Positions 40,189 to 49,756 of a DNA stretch of 64,000 bases are shown here, piece after piece. The position numbers and the translations under genes were made by a program. The notes under the pieces are model-generated. The model saw only the letters and a list, made by a program, of their open reading frames with translations, was not told where the DNA came from and made no database searches. Position 1 is the first letter of the stretch. Each line of letters opens with the position of its first letter. This DNA comes from Clostridia bacterium (lineage in GTDB: Bacteria > Bacillota > Clostridia > Christensenellales > Aristaeellaceae): the NCBI GenBank assembly GCA_017429695.1, contig JAFROK010000023.1, forward strand, positions 62,001-126,000, read 5' to 3'.

Positions 40189-42213
40189 TTAATCACGCAG
40201 GGTCGGATTGAACACCTGGTCGAGACCGGTATTCATCAGGTTCAGGGAGAAGGAGATCAGCGCAATCGCCCCGATGACCGGGAAATATGCCCACCAGGCG
40301 TTACTGGATGTATACGCACCCATAAGCTTTGCCCAGTACATCATCAGGCCCAGCGTATAACCGTCTTTCTTATCGGGTCCCAGGCCCAGGATGGACAGCT
40401 GCGCTTCCGCCAGGATACCGGAGGATACCTGCAGGATGAATGCCATCACCACATAGCTCGCGATGTAGGGCAGGATATCCGTCAGGATGATCCGGAACAG
40501 GCTGTGGCCGCTCAGCTTGGACAGGTTCACGTGATCGCGGTTCCGCAGGGAGATGACCTGGGAACGCACGGAACGGGCCGTCCAGACCCAGCTGGTAAAG
40601 CCGATAATCAGACCGCACAGCCATACGCCGCGGCTGGTTTTATCCACCATGTTGTAGATGATGATGATCAGCACGAAGCCGGGGATGACTGTAAAGATGT
40701 TGCAGATAAACGTCAGGATATCGTCCACCTTGCCGCCCACATAGCCGGCCAGCAGGCCGACCAGGAGGCCCAGCAGCGTTGCCACGGTGCCGGCCAGCAG
40801 GCCGATCAGCAGGGACTTGCCGATGGCATGCATTTCCATGTTCAGCATATCGTGGCCGGCGTCGTCCGTGCCCAGCGGGAAGTTGACTGCGTTGGCCACT
40901 TCGGATACCGTCGTATAATCCGTCAGTTTCACATCCTGGGTAATTCCATTGGACGAATCTGTGCTGCTGGTCTGGGTGTAGAACAGCTTGCCCTTCGGGT
41001 CAATCTTCAGCGCACGGCCGATCCGTTCAAACAGGCCGAGTTCGTAATTGCCGTATCCGAGACCGTCCTTGATAAAGCCGATACCGGTTTTAAAGGATGT
41101 GCCTTCCCGGATCTCGTTCAGTCCCAGTTCAGCAACAGCGGTTTCGTTATCCGCCAGGATAATCAGGTCATAATACTCATGCCAGAGTTTCAGCAGTTCT
41201 TCGCGATGTTCGGATGTGGCGGACAGGCCGGTTTCCACTTCAAATTTCCGGACAGCGTCCGCGTCCGTAATCACGAGGCCGTTTTCATAAGATGCCCGGA
41301 TATCCGCAATCTGCTTTTCCAGCGCTGCCACATCCGCTTCCAGTCCGGGAATCGCTTTTTCAAAGTTCTTCCGCTTGTTTTCGGAAGTGTTCGGATCCGC
41401 GATCTCGCGCTGTTTGCTGGCGATTTCATCCTTCTTGGCATCCAGGTTCTTGCTCAGAACTGCAATCGCGTCTTCCATATCCTTGGACAAGTCCCGGGCA
41501 TCCCCGCGGCTTCCGTCCGTATTGGAATAGTAATTGCTCTTGATGGTATGTCCCTGCTCCCACATGGATTTACGGGCCAGGTATTCCACAATTACTTCCA
41601 GCTGGGATGTCGGAAGGAATTTTTCCTGCCGGTTTTCCGTCGACAGCGGATCATCCACACGGTGAACCGTTGTAGAGCTGTAAGCCGCAATATTGGCGTC
41701 GTAAATCGAGAAGTAGGTGCCGGGCTTCAGAAAACCGTCACCATAGGACATGGTCGGATCTCGGGTATCGATCATCGGGTAGATTACCGCAGTCAGGACA
41801 ATCACGGTGATGATGGTAAATCCGACGACAAACCGCGGTGAATGCATGACATTGCGCATCGTATGGCTGGTCTGCGTATAGTTGACGATCACGCCGGCCA
41901 GCGCTCCGATGATCAAGGCGCCGATAATCATTCCGACGGTTAGGTATGCGGCCGGAGCGCCGAACACCCACATAAACACATCCACCAGCAGAGCAGTCAC
42001 AATGCCTGTAACAATCGCAAGCATCCAGTTGCCGGGTTTCACAATAATGAGACCGATAATCGCACCGACCAGCTGGCTGATCAGCACACCCGTCAGCATT
42101 CCGCTGCCGCAGACAGTGTTTCCGATCAGGCCGCCGATCACCGCGCCTACAATCAGACCAAGCCAGTAACGTGAAGAGCGGATTTTTTCAGAAATCTCAG
42201 GTTTCATCTTCAT
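40189..42213 (-). CDS. Peptide-type ABC permease (DppC-like) with extra N-terminal membrane domain and large extracytoplasmic insertion
   Basis: The 674-residue permease is more than twice the usual 280-300 residues. Residues 16-112 form about four extra membrane segments. Residues 126-147 match the usual first segment. Residues 148-446, predicted outside the membrane, hold a large domain with a coiled-coil stretch (about 243-310). The normal DppC core follows from residue 447 ([11 protein letters not shown], then the permease domain). Frame and ribosome site are good; the GGAGG spacing slightly favours the ATG at 42207 over 42213. It sits between the two permease/ATPase genes of the operon. 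Confidence 0.88.
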   Translation of the reverse strand: MKMKPEISEKIRSSRYWLGLIVGAVIGGLIGNTVCGSGMLTGVLISQLVGAIIGLIIVKPGNWMLAIVTGIVTALLVDVFMWVFGAPAAYLTVGMIIGALIIGALAGVIVNYTQTSHTMRNVMHSPRFVVGFTIITVIVLTAVIYPMIDTRDPTMSYGDGFLKPGTYFSIYDANIAAYSSTTVHRVDDPLSTENRQEKFLPTSQLEVIVEYLARKSMWEQGHTIKSNYYSNTDGSRGDARDLSKDMEDAIAVLSKNLDAKKDEIASKQREIADPNTSENKRKNFEKAIPGLEADVAALEKQIADIRASYENGLVITDADAVRKFEVETGLSATSEHREELLKLWHEYYDLIILADNETAVAELGLNEIREGTSFKTGIGFIKDGLGYGNYELGLFERIGRALKIDPKGKLFYTQTSSTDSSNGITQDVKLTDYTTVSEVANAVNFPLGTDDAGHDMLNMEMHAIGKSLLIGLLAGTVATLLGLLVGLLAGYVGGKVDDILTFICNIFTVIPGFVLIIIIYNMVDKTSRGVWLCGLIIGFTSWVWTARSVRSQVISLRNRDHVNLSKLSGHSLFRIILTDILPYIASYVVMAFILQVSSGILAEAQLSILGLGPDKKDGYTLGLMMYWAKLMGAYTSSNAWWAYFPVIGAIALISFSLNLMNTGLDQVFNPTLRD

Positions 42214-42221
42214 CCACCTCC

Positions 42222-43448
42222 TCAGTCAAACTGCGCGGCTTTCACGCGCGGGTCAATCACGGCGTAAATCAGATCCAGCAGGAAGGCCGCAATCAGCACC
42301 ATGATGGTGATAATCAGCGCAATGCCGGAAACCGTGTTATAGTCGTTTTCACTGATGGCGGCATACATCTTCATGCCCAGGCCGGGATAACTGAAGATGG
42401 TCTCTGCTACCAGGGCGCCGCCGATGGAAGTACCGATGGACATCGCCAGGCCGGTAACCTGCGGCAGCATCGCGTTCCGGAACACATAGCGGACAATCCG
42501 TTTGTCCTTGATACCCAGGAAGCGGGAGTATTTCACATAGTCCGCGTTCAGTTCATAAATGGACATGGACCGCATACCAACCGCCTGGCCGCCGATGGAA
42601 ATCAGCACGATGGACCAGAACGGCAGCTGGTAATGATACAGCACATTGCTGATGAAATTCCAGTTGAAGGCCGGAATCATACCGGTATCATACGCCCGGT
42701 TGACGGGAAACCATTTCAGGTTCACGCCGAAGACAACCAGCAGGATAACCGCTGATCCGAAGGCCGGAATGGCGCTGACAAACAGGGACGCCGGCATAAC
42801 TGCCTTGTCCCAGAATTTCCGCTTGTAGGCGGCAATGGCACCCAGCAGGTTGCCCAGGATCCAGCCCAGCAGGATCGCCGGAATCTGCAGGCAGATCGTC
42901 CACACAATACCTTCTGAGATAATGGAAGATACGGTGTTCGGATAGCGCGTTGTACTGGTACTCTTGCCGAATGTGCCGTCAAATATGTGCTCGATAAAGT
43001 GCCAGAACTCACCCAGGAGCCCGCCGTCCCGGCCCAGTTCTTTTTCAATGGCGTCATAAGTGTCGCACCACAGCTGGCGGCCTTCGTCCGTCAGGGAAAG
43101 GTCACCCGTGACCTTTTTGGCCAGCAGTGCATGAATCGACACGTCGCTGCGGGGATTGTATACGCCCTTCTCTTTGGCAATCCGGTCGTATTCCGCATCC
43201 CATACTTCTTTATCAACGTATTTCTTGCCCTCGGCTTCTCCCCGGGCAATAATCTCGTCTGTCTGTCCTTCTTTTGAATATCCAACCTGAGCGATTGTCG
43301 CATTTCTGATTTCCGGGTCATACCGCATGGGCTTTCCCCCACCGCGCATCAGCCGCGGCAGGATAAAATTCAGGATCACTGCGGCAATCAGCGTGATGAT
43401 GAACCAAATCAGTTTTTTCTTGAGATATTTTTTGGTACCTTTACTCAC
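42222..43448 (-). CDS. Peptide-type ABC permease (DppB-like) with enlarged extracytoplasmic segment
   Basis: The 408-residue protein has the DppB permease domain (about residues 176-408, with YPGLGMKMYAAI near the end). Between the first membrane segment (about 12-31) and the next, an acidic and charged stretch of about 145 residues is predicted outside the membrane; usual DppB proteins are about 305 residues. The start is GTG with GGGGGAG upstream. It lies downstream of the binding protein gene, after a hairpin. Confidence 0.9.
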   Translation of the reverse strand: MSKGTKKYLKKKLIWFIITLIAAVILNFILPRLMRGGGKPMRYDPEIRNATIAQVGYSKEGQTDEIIARGEAEGKKYVDKEVWDAEYDRIAKEKGVYNPRSDVSIHALLAKKVTGDLSLTDEGRQLWCDTYDAIEKELGRDGGLLGEFWHFIEHIFDGTFGKSTSTTRYPNTVSSIISEGIVWTICLQIPAILLGWILGNLLGAIAAYKRKFWDKAVMPASLFVSAIPAFGSAVILLVVFGVNLKWFPVNRAYDTGMIPAFNWNFISNVLYHYQLPFWSIVLISIGGQAVGMRSMSIYELNADYVKYSRFLGIKDKRIVRYVFRNAMLPQVTGLAMSIGTSIGGALVAETIFSYPGLGMKMYAAISENDYNTVSGIALIITIMVLIAAFLLDLIYAVIDPRVKAAQFD

Positions 43449-43465
43449 CCGTGCTCCCCCCTCTT

Positions 43466-43507
43466 AAGAAAAGGCGGCCATGACCGCCTTGGTTAGGTCA
43501 TGGCCGC
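43466..43507 (-). terminator. Hairpin between binding-protein and permease genes (attenuator)
   Basis: GCGGCCATGACC pairs with GGTCATGGCCGC and is followed on the minus strand by CTTTTCTT. It should let the binding protein be made in excess over the permeases. Confidence 0.8.
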
Positions 43508-43521
43508 TTTCTCAGTGGTAA

Positions 43522-45312
43522 TTAGTCAACGTTGCGCAGATAGTACAGCGCCGCGACGCCGTAGCCGTCCGTCAGGTTGGCCGGCGGGATGTTCAGGCCA
43601 TCGCCCGCAACGGGGTAACCGGTCCAAACGCTCTCGTTCACAGCGTGGAACTGCTCAGGACGATACATCAGGCTGAAGCTCGGAACTTCTTCCAGATAGA
43701 TCTTGGTCGCTTCGGTGTACAGAGCCTTCAGTTCTTCAGGATCAGAGGTCAGCGGGATCGCCTTGATGATTTCATCGGCGCGCTCGTTGGACCAATGGCC
43801 CCAGTTGCCGTTCCAGTTGCCGTCCTGGCCGAGGAACTCGGAGCTCATGAAGGCACGGACACGGGCCCAGGGAGAAGCGGGCTGCGCTCCGGGCGGGCTG
43901 TACATGAAGATCGCATATTCAGTCTGGGAAGCAGCGGTGAACACAGTCTGATAAACGGACCATTCCGGATAGTAGGTCTGGATGTCCAGGCCGATGTTCT
44001 GTCCGGCCGCGGCAACGATTTCCATCGCAGCCTGCCAGTCGGTCCAGCCGTTCGGGCAGCAGGCGTTCAGGGAGATCTTCTCACCGTTCAGTTCACGATA
44101 GCCGTCTCCGTCGGTATCCACGATTCCGGCAGCATCCAGCAGCGCCTTGGCGCCTTCGATGTCCTTGCCGACCCACTGGAGATCTTTCACGGCGTCATGG
44201 TCATACATGGCCTGTTCACCTTCGGTGGGATTCATCAGGGAACGCGGAACTTCCGCGAAGGTCGGGGACTGGTTGGTCATAGCGTTGGCAATGATGTTCT
44301 CATAGTCAACCGCCATAGCGATGGCCTTGCGGACTTCCTTGACCTGCAGGGCCGGGATTTCCATGTTGTACCACGCGGTGGGCATGGTGGCGCACAGGCC
44401 GTAGGGAGCTTCGCTCATGTAGGTGGAGATCTTCAGGCCGTCTTCCAGCCACAGATTCTGCACGTTGGCGATGAACTGCTGGTTGCAGTCGATGTCGCCC
44501 GCCTTGAAGGCGATCAGAGCAGCGTCGTTGTCAGCATAGATGCCATGTCCAATGTACTTCGGCACAGGCAGCTTGCCCCACATGGAAGCATCTTTTCCCC
44601 AGTAGTCGTCGTTCCGTACGAACGCAACCAGCTGGTCGTTGGCGAAGTAGGGGCCGTAGGGGCCGGAATACACGACGTCTTCCGCTTTGTCCTGCAGGAT
44701 CGCGGTGGCATCGCCGCCGTTGCGCTCAGACACCTTGGCCAGCCAGGCTTCCTGGCAGATATACACGCCAGAGAAGAACTGCAGCAGCTGCAGCGGGTTG
44801 GCGGGCTTGCCTTCATCGTTCTTCACGCACTTGAAGACGACGGTATAGTCATCGGTCGCTTCAATCGCTTCGATGTAAGGAGCATAGCTGGAATAGGTGT
44901 TGTTGTTGATGGCCTTGCAAGCTTCCCAGGTAGCAACAACGTCCTTAGCGGTCAGGGGCTCGAAATCGGACCAGTAAGCCGCCTGCTTGATTTTCACGGT
45001 GCACTCGGTCATGTCATCGTTCCAGACATATTCGCCGTCCGCCAGCAGGGGATACAGCTGACCGTCCAGCATGTTGTACATGTACAGCGTCTCGAACATG
45101 ATTTCACGAGAGCCGCGCGGATTGGCAGAAAGCGCCATCGCGTTGTTGTTGTCGGGGCTCAGGGGATTCCATCCGACAATGGAGCCCCACTGCTGGCCGC
45201 CGAAGTAGACGGTCTCGTTGCGGGGCAGGTCCTTCGCTTCTTCAGCGCCAGCCACTGCGACCAGGCTCAGAGCCAGGGCGAGGGCAAGAACCAGAGACAG
45301 AAGTTTCTTCAT
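43522..45312 (-). CDS. Peptide-type ABC solute-binding protein (family 5)
   Basis: The 596-residue protein has a signal peptide (LSLVAVAGAEEAK) without a lipobox cysteine and the family 5 solute-binding fold. Family 5 members bind peptides, but in some bacteria cello- or manno-oligosaccharides. The linked beta-glucosidase gene favours an oligosaccharide. The start at 45312 follows AAGGAGGG; an upstream extension is promoter sequence. The promoter at 45488-45516 is near consensus, and a strong hairpin follows the stop. Confidence 0.92.
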   Translation of the reverse strand: MKKLLSLVLALALALSLVAVAGAEEAKDLPRNETVYFGGQQWGSIVGWNPLSPDNNNAMALSANPRGSREIMFETLYMYNMLDGQLYPLLADGEYVWNDDMTECTVKIKQAAYWSDFEPLTAKDVVATWEACKAINNNTYSSYAPYIEAIEATDDYTVVFKCVKNDEGKPANPLQLLQFFSGVYICQEAWLAKVSERNGGDATAILQDKAEDVVYSGPYGPYFANDQLVAFVRNDDYWGKDASMWGKLPVPKYIGHGIYADNDAALIAFKAGDIDCNQQFIANVQNLWLEDGLKISTYMSEAPYGLCATMPTAWYNMEIPALQVKEVRKAIAMAVDYENIIANAMTNQSPTFAEVPRSLMNPTEGEQAMYDHDAVKDLQWVGKDIEGAKALLDAAGIVDTDGDGYRELNGEKISLNACCPNGWTDWQAAMEIVAAAGQNIGLDIQTYYPEWSVYQTVFTAASQTEYAIFMYSPPGAQPASPWARVRAFMSSEFLGQDGNWNGNWGHWSNERADEIIKAIPLTSDPEELKALYTEATKIYLEEVPSFSLMYRPEQFHAVNESVWTGYPVAGDGLNIPPANLTDGYGVAALYYLRNVD

Positions 45313-45487
45313 TAGGGTTTCCCTCCTTAAATATTTATGTAACAGCCATCCGGCCGTTATCACCAGGGGCAAAAGAGAGCGAACAACAACCAACCGATTC
45401 CGGTCTTCCGGGGTTTTCCTTCTGACTTTTCGGCGCCTCGGAATGTAAAATCCGGTTGAATTACGCTCTTATTTTCCATGCACAGAG

Positions 45488-45516
45488 ATTATATCGACAT
45501 CCCGGATACTTGTCAA
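45488..45516 (-). promoter_or_regulatory. Near-consensus promoter of the peptide-type importer operon
   Basis: TTGACA and TATAAT separated by exactly 17 bases on the minus strand. Confidence 0.88.
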
Positions 45517-45548
45517 TCCACTTTGTGAAAATTTGTTTTGTGTTCTAT

Positions 45549-45560
45549 GTACAAATGTAC
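45549..45560. promoter_or_regulatory. Palindrome GTACAAATGTAC, candidate operator
   Basis: It lies about 35 bases upstream of the -35. The adjoining GTACGAACAA is also found, inverted, in the promoter of the sugar importer at 49681. Confidence 0.45.
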
Positions 45561-45628
45561 GAACAACTTCCACGCTTCCATTCCCTGTCAAGCGGTCTGT
45601 CTGAATCCTATGTTCAGATTTTTTTGTC

Positions 45629-45660
45629 AAAAAAGATCCGGAGCACAGCTGCTCCGGATC
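45629..45660 (-). terminator. Intrinsic terminator of the sugar importer operon
   Basis: GATCCGGAGCA pairs with TGCTCCGGATC and is followed on the minus strand by TTTTTT. Confidence 0.88.
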
Positions 45661-45693
45661 CGGAATAAGAACACGGGAAAAATATCTGTCGGT

Positions 45694-47280
45694 TTATCCC
45701 TTGACCGCACCGGCGATAAAGCCAGCCTGGATCTTTTTGCTGAGTGCGATGTATACGATCAGGGTCGGCAGGGTGGCGATCGAAAGCGCCGCACCGATGG
45801 GACCCCAGTCCGTCGTATACTGGCCGAACAGCTGCTGGACGCCGACCGGCAGGGTTCTGAACTTGCCATCGCTGACGAAGATCGTCGCAAACAGCAGTTC
45901 GTTCCAGCACTGCAGGAAGGTATAGATACCGACCGTAGCTACAGCAGGCATCATCAGCGGAACGATCACCCGGAAGAAAATACCCCAGATGCCGCATCCG
46001 TCCAGGAATGCCGCTTCGTCCAGGTCGTACGGGATATCGCCCATGAAGCCAACACTGATCAGGATTGCCATGGCCAGTGAGAACGCCGCATAGGGAATAA
46101 TCAGCGCCTGGTAGGTATTCAGCCAGCCGAGGCGGGACAGAATCATGTATACCGGAACGATGGCCGCGTGAATCGGAATGGTAAGTCCCAGCATGAAGAA
46201 CTTGTTCATTGTCTTGCGGCCTTTCCAGACCAGCCGGGTCATCGCGTAAGTTGCCATGAACGCTGCCATAATCGTGATGACAATGGCACTGGCCGAAACA
46301 ACAAGGCTGTTCAGGAAGTAATACGCCATGGTGTTCCGTTTGACGCTGCTGTCCGGATCATAGTATTTGCCAATCTTCAGTGCGCTTTCATAGTTCTCCC
46401 AGTGCAGTTCGCTCGGAAGCCCGACATGGTTCGGCTGGACATATTCCGTTTCCGGCTGGTCCAGCATATCCTTCATGTCGTCGCCCATCATATTGCCGAC
46501 AGACGCCTTGATGGATTCCCACGGATCCTGTACTTCGGAATTCTGCAGCTGATACAGCCGGGACATCGCTTTCATGATCCGTTTCTGGTCGTTTGTCACG
46601 CGGTCAGAAGTGGAGAAGACGAAATTGTATACATAAGCTGCGTCCGACTGCGCTCCGACGTCTGCTGTTTCATCAGACGAGTCTGTTTTGGCCGGGGCTT
46701 CCTTCACAACCGGTATTTCCTTCGCAACCGTTGAGTTGATAATCTCCTCGATCTCCGCATAGATCGCCGTCATCTGCTCGCTGTGGGCGACCGCTTTGAC
46801 ATCATCAGAGTTGGACATATCAATGTCTTTGATCCGGTCTTCATCAAAGATACCTTCGATCGATGAGATGGAATCCTTGATATTGCTCCAGTTTGTCCGG
46901 ATAATATCGGCAATCTCCTCTTCACGGGCCGCATGATCCTTCGGGGAAAGCGCCGGATCCTTTCTGGCCGCTGTGTTGCTGGTATTGATGATCGCCCGTT
47001 CAAAGGAATCCCAGGCAATATCCGTCGCGTTGCCGGTTACACCGACAATCGCTTCTTCGATCTCTTCCCAGCGGGTCTTGTCCGCAGATTTCTTATAGCC
47101 CTGAATTTCATCATTGCTCTTCAGGGAGAACGTGATCATCCAGTACAGCGGGAAAATATTGATCAGCACCAGGATCCACAGAAGGATATGGATCAGCACT
47201 CGCGTAACCTTCCGTTTTGTCACAGACAGTTCCTGCCGCAGACCGAGCTTGTTTTCTTTCACTTTAATCTTCTTTGTCAT
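45694..47280 (-). CDS. CUT1 sugar ABC permease (MalG-like) with large insertion
   Basis: The 528-residue permease is almost twice the usual 280. After the first membrane segment (about residues 27-52), an insertion of about 225 residues (60-285), acidic and charged, is predicted outside the membrane. The MalG core resumes at LHWENYESAL and includes the EAA loop (DLDEAAFLDGCG). The start overlaps the stop of the MalF-like gene by 4 bases. The operon ends at the terminator at 45629. Confidence 0.9.
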   Translation of the reverse strand: MTKKIKVKENKLGLRQELSVTKRKVTRVLIHILLWILVLINIFPLYWMITFSLKSNDEIQGYKKSADKTRWEEIEEAIVGVTGNATDIAWDSFERAIINTSNTAARKDPALSPKDHAAREEEIADIIRTNWSNIKDSISSIEGIFDEDRIKDIDMSNSDDVKAVAHSEQMTAIYAEIEEIINSTVAKEIPVVKEAPAKTDSSDETADVGAQSDAAYVYNFVFSTSDRVTNDQKRIMKAMSRLYQLQNSEVQDPWESIKASVGNMMGDDMKDMLDQPETEYVQPNHVGLPSELHWENYESALKIGKYYDPDSSVKRNTMAYYFLNSLVVSASAIVITIMAAFMATYAMTRLVWKGRKTMNKFFMLGLTIPIHAAIVPVYMILSRLGWLNTYQALIIPYAAFSLAMAILISVGFMGDIPYDLDEAAFLDGCGIWGIFFRVIVPLMMPAVATVGIYTFLQCWNELLFATIFVSDGKFRTLPVGVQQLFGQYTTDWGPIGAALSIATLPTLIVYIALSKKIQAGFIAGAVKG

Positions 47281-48254
47281 GCGACTTTCTCACCTCTGCT
47301 CCGGAAGATCAGGCTGATCAGCAGTGCAAACGCAAAGCACAGAACGATCAGGATGACCGCGATTGTACTGCCCATGCCGTAGTCGTTATGCAGGTAGAGC
47401 AGTTTGTACATCAGCGTACTGGGCAGCTCCGCCTTGGTTGTATCCTTCATCAATGCGTAAACCAGGTCGAATGATTTCAGTGAACCGGTCACCGCAAACA
47501 CAACGCAGACCCGCAAAATCGGTTTGATGTAGGGAATAATGATGAGCCGGTTAACCTGGCCTTCCGTGCATCCGTCCAGGGATGCCGCTTCCAGCAGGTC
47601 TGTCGGTACACCCTTGACGCCGGCATACATTAGCAGCGCGTGGTATCCCACGTACTGCCAGAGGATCGGGATAAACGCTGCAATCAGTGCTGTCTCTTTG
47701 AAACCGGTCCACTGTCCCTTGAATTTCAATGTGGAGGACGTAATTCCTTCGCTGATCTTCGGGAACAGCCACTGGTCAATGCCCAGGGCCCGTAAGCCCG
47801 CATTCAGGATACCGGCATCGCCCGGATCGTAGATATTCATCCACAGGCGGCCGATAATGACCGTGGAAATCAGCACAGGCATAAAGAACACGGACAGGTA
47901 TGCCCGCTCTCCCTTGATGCCTTTGCCCAGCCGCAGCGCAATCAGCAGTGCAATGGGCAGCTGGATAAATGTGGATAGCAGCGCCAGGAGCAGCGCGTTC
48001 ACCAGCGCGTCGCCCAGGAACTTGGTGTTTTCATACACATTGCCCGTAACCGGATTGGTCAGCGTCCGGCTGAACAGGGTCACATAGTTTTCAATGCCTT
48101 TGAATACCCTGTCGGAACCGTCAATCTGATGGAAATCAAACAGACTGTAATACACCGACATAACGATTGGCGCAATCAGGATCCCGATAAACAGGATCAA
48201 CCCGGGCAGCAGAAACAATAATATGTGCAGTTTATAGGTTCCTGTCGTCTTCAT
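47277..48254 (-). CDS. CUT1 sugar ABC permease (MalF-like)
   Basis: The 325-residue protein has six membrane segments and the EAA loop (DLLEAASLDGCTEGQ). The length is near normal, unlike its partner. It lies after a hairpin downstream of the binding protein gene. The ribosome site is weak. No ATPase gene is in the operon, so a shared ATPase such as MsmX is expected elsewhere. Confidence 0.92.
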   Translation of the reverse strand: MKTTGTYKLHILLFLLPGLILFIGILIAPIVMSVYYSLFDFHQIDGSDRVFKGIENYVTLFSRTLTNPVTGNVYENTKFLGDALVNALLLALLSTFIQLPIALLIALRLGKGIKGERAYLSVFFMPVLISTVIIGRLWMNIYDPGDAGILNAGLRALGIDQWLFPKISEGITSSTLKFKGQWTGFKETALIAAFIPILWQYVGYHALLMYAGVKGVPTDLLEAASLDGCTEGQVNRLIIIPYIKPILRVCVVFAVTGSLKSFDLVYALMKDTTKAELPSTLMYKLLYLHNDYGMGSTIAVILIVLCFAFALLISLIFRSRGEKVA

Positions 48255-48271
48255 GTTCTTAATTCCTTTTC

Positions 48272-48321
48272 AGAAAAAGAGGGAGACGGCTCCCTCGGAA
48301 AAAACCTGCTGAGCCGTCTCC
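48272..48321 (-). terminator. Hairpin between sugar binding-protein and permease genes (attenuator)
   Basis: GGAGACGGCTC pairs with GAGCCGTCTCC and is followed on the minus strand by CTCTTTTTC. It repeats the arrangement seen at 43466. Confidence 0.75.
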
Positions 48322-48347
48322 GGAATCATTTGTTCTGGAAAAAACGA

Positions 48348-49607
48348 TTATTCTGCAACCGGAAGTGCTTCGGTGAGGCCAGCCACGAATCCGGCGCCAT
48401 CGATCGCGCAGCCATATACCTTGGAAACATAGTCCAGGTAGATGTTAGCGGGGTCAGCGCTCATCGCGGTATCGCCGAACAGCACCATGCCTTCGGAATT
48501 CGCAACGATATCAGCAACAGCGGCAACCAGGGGCTTCACAGCGCTGGTGTCGTAGTCCGGAGTCCAGGCGGGCAGTCCGGAGCCAGCCAGGTAGCCGTAG
48601 TGGCAGATCGCCTTGCCCAGGGCAAACGCGACATCCGCTACGAAAGCAGGATCTTCAGCCGTCGCGGCAACCGCCAGAGAGTCGGACGGTCCGCCGATAA
48701 CCTGGCCGTAGGTGGCCTTTTCAGCGTTCATCACGGGGAACAGCGCAACCTGGAAGTTGCCTTCGGCGTCGTTGACTTCGCCGCAGTTCCAGGAACCGTT
48801 CTGATAGAAGGCATACTTGCCGGCGATGAAGTTGGCCTTCACCTGGTCATTGCCCAGGGACAGACCGTCGGGATCGAAGTATCCCTTGTTGATCATGTAC
48901 TGGAAGGTGTCAACCGCGGTCGCGATGTCCGCGTCGTCCCAGCTCTCAGTGCCGGCGAAGATCTTGTTCAGCTTTTCATAGCCGATGGTCTTCTCGATGA
49001 TGGGCTCGAGGTATTCGGTCACGCACCAGGTTTCAGAACCGGAGCAGCCGAAGGGGATGATGCCGGCGGCAACCAGGTCATCACAGCAAGCGATCAGGTC
49101 ATCGTAGGTGGTGGGAACAGCATCCCAGCCAGCCTGCTTGAGCAGATCCATGTTGGCGAACAGGGTGACGATGTTCATGGTCAGCGGAACCGCATAGGGC
49201 TTCGCGCCATTGCCATCGACATCATAGGAAGCGTTCTGCAGCATCACGGCAGGCAGCGCATCGGCATAGGCTTTATAAGCGTCTTCCAGGCAGTACACAT
49301 TGCCGGCCTTGGCGAAGTCGCCGCAGAAAGCACCGGCCCAGGTGAAGAAGATGTCCGGCAGGGTGGACGCATCAGCCATCGCAGCCTTGATCTTGGTCTT
49401 GTAGGACTGGTTTTCAAAAGCTTCCCATTCGATCTTTACATTGTACTGAGCTTCGATTTCAGCGATCGCAGCTTCGTAAGCGGGGCGGTTTGCATCGCTC
49501 TCAGTAGCGATACACCACATGGTGATGGTCTTCGGCGCTTCGGCGAAGACGGAAGTCAGGGACAGCAGCATGATAGCCGCAACAACCAGGGCAACCAGTT
49601 TCTTCAT
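48348..49607 (-). CDS. CUT1 sugar ABC solute-binding protein (family 1)
   Basis: The 419-residue protein has a signal peptide (LLSLTSVFAEAPK) without a lipobox cysteine, then a family 1 solute-binding fold that captures sugars outside the cell. The start at 49607 follows AAAGGAG; the longer frame upstream crosses the promoter. It is the first gene of the sugar importer operon. The ligand is unknown. Confidence 0.92.
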   Translation of the reverse strand: MKKLVALVVAAIMLLSLTSVFAEAPKTITMWCIATESDANRPAYEAAIAEIEAQYNVKIEWEAFENQSYKTKIKAAMADASTLPDIFFTWAGAFCGDFAKAGNVYCLEDAYKAYADALPAVMLQNASYDVDGNGAKPYAVPLTMNIVTLFANMDLLKQAGWDAVPTTYDDLIACCDDLVAAGIIPFGCSGSETWCVTEYLEPIIEKTIGYEKLNKIFAGTESWDDADIATAVDTFQYMINKGYFDPDGLSLGNDQVKANFIAGKYAFYQNGSWNCGEVNDAEGNFQVALFPVMNAEKATYGQVIGGPSDSLAVAATAEDPAFVADVAFALGKAICHYGYLAGSGLPAWTPDYDTSAVKPLVAAVADIVANSEGMVLFGDTAMSADPANIYLDYVSKVYGCAIDGAGFVAGLTEALPVAE

Positions 49608-49667
49608 AATCCAGATCTCCTTTCGAAATATGAATTTCCTCCTGCGACCTTTTCGGTCACTGCGCAT

Positions 49668-49697
49668 AGTATACTCCTTTGTTCGTACAAATATCAA
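49668..49697 (-). promoter_or_regulatory. Promoter of the sugar importer operon
   Basis: TTGATA and TATACT separated by 18 bases on the minus strand. The spacer contains TTTGTACGAACAAA, shared with the peptide-type importer control region, so a repressor bound here could block transcription. Confidence 0.72.
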
Positions 49698-49756
49698 GCC
49701 ATTATTTACAAAAACATGTACATTTTTTGTTTCAATCCGTCCGATTCGGATATTTC

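Larger units (their letters stand above)
45313..45628. other. Non-coding control region of the peptide-type importer operon
   Basis: Between the binding-protein start and the upstream sugar-importer terminator, this stretch holds the near-consensus promoter, a palindrome and a leader of about 170 bases. No supported coding sequence is seen. Confidence 0.6.
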
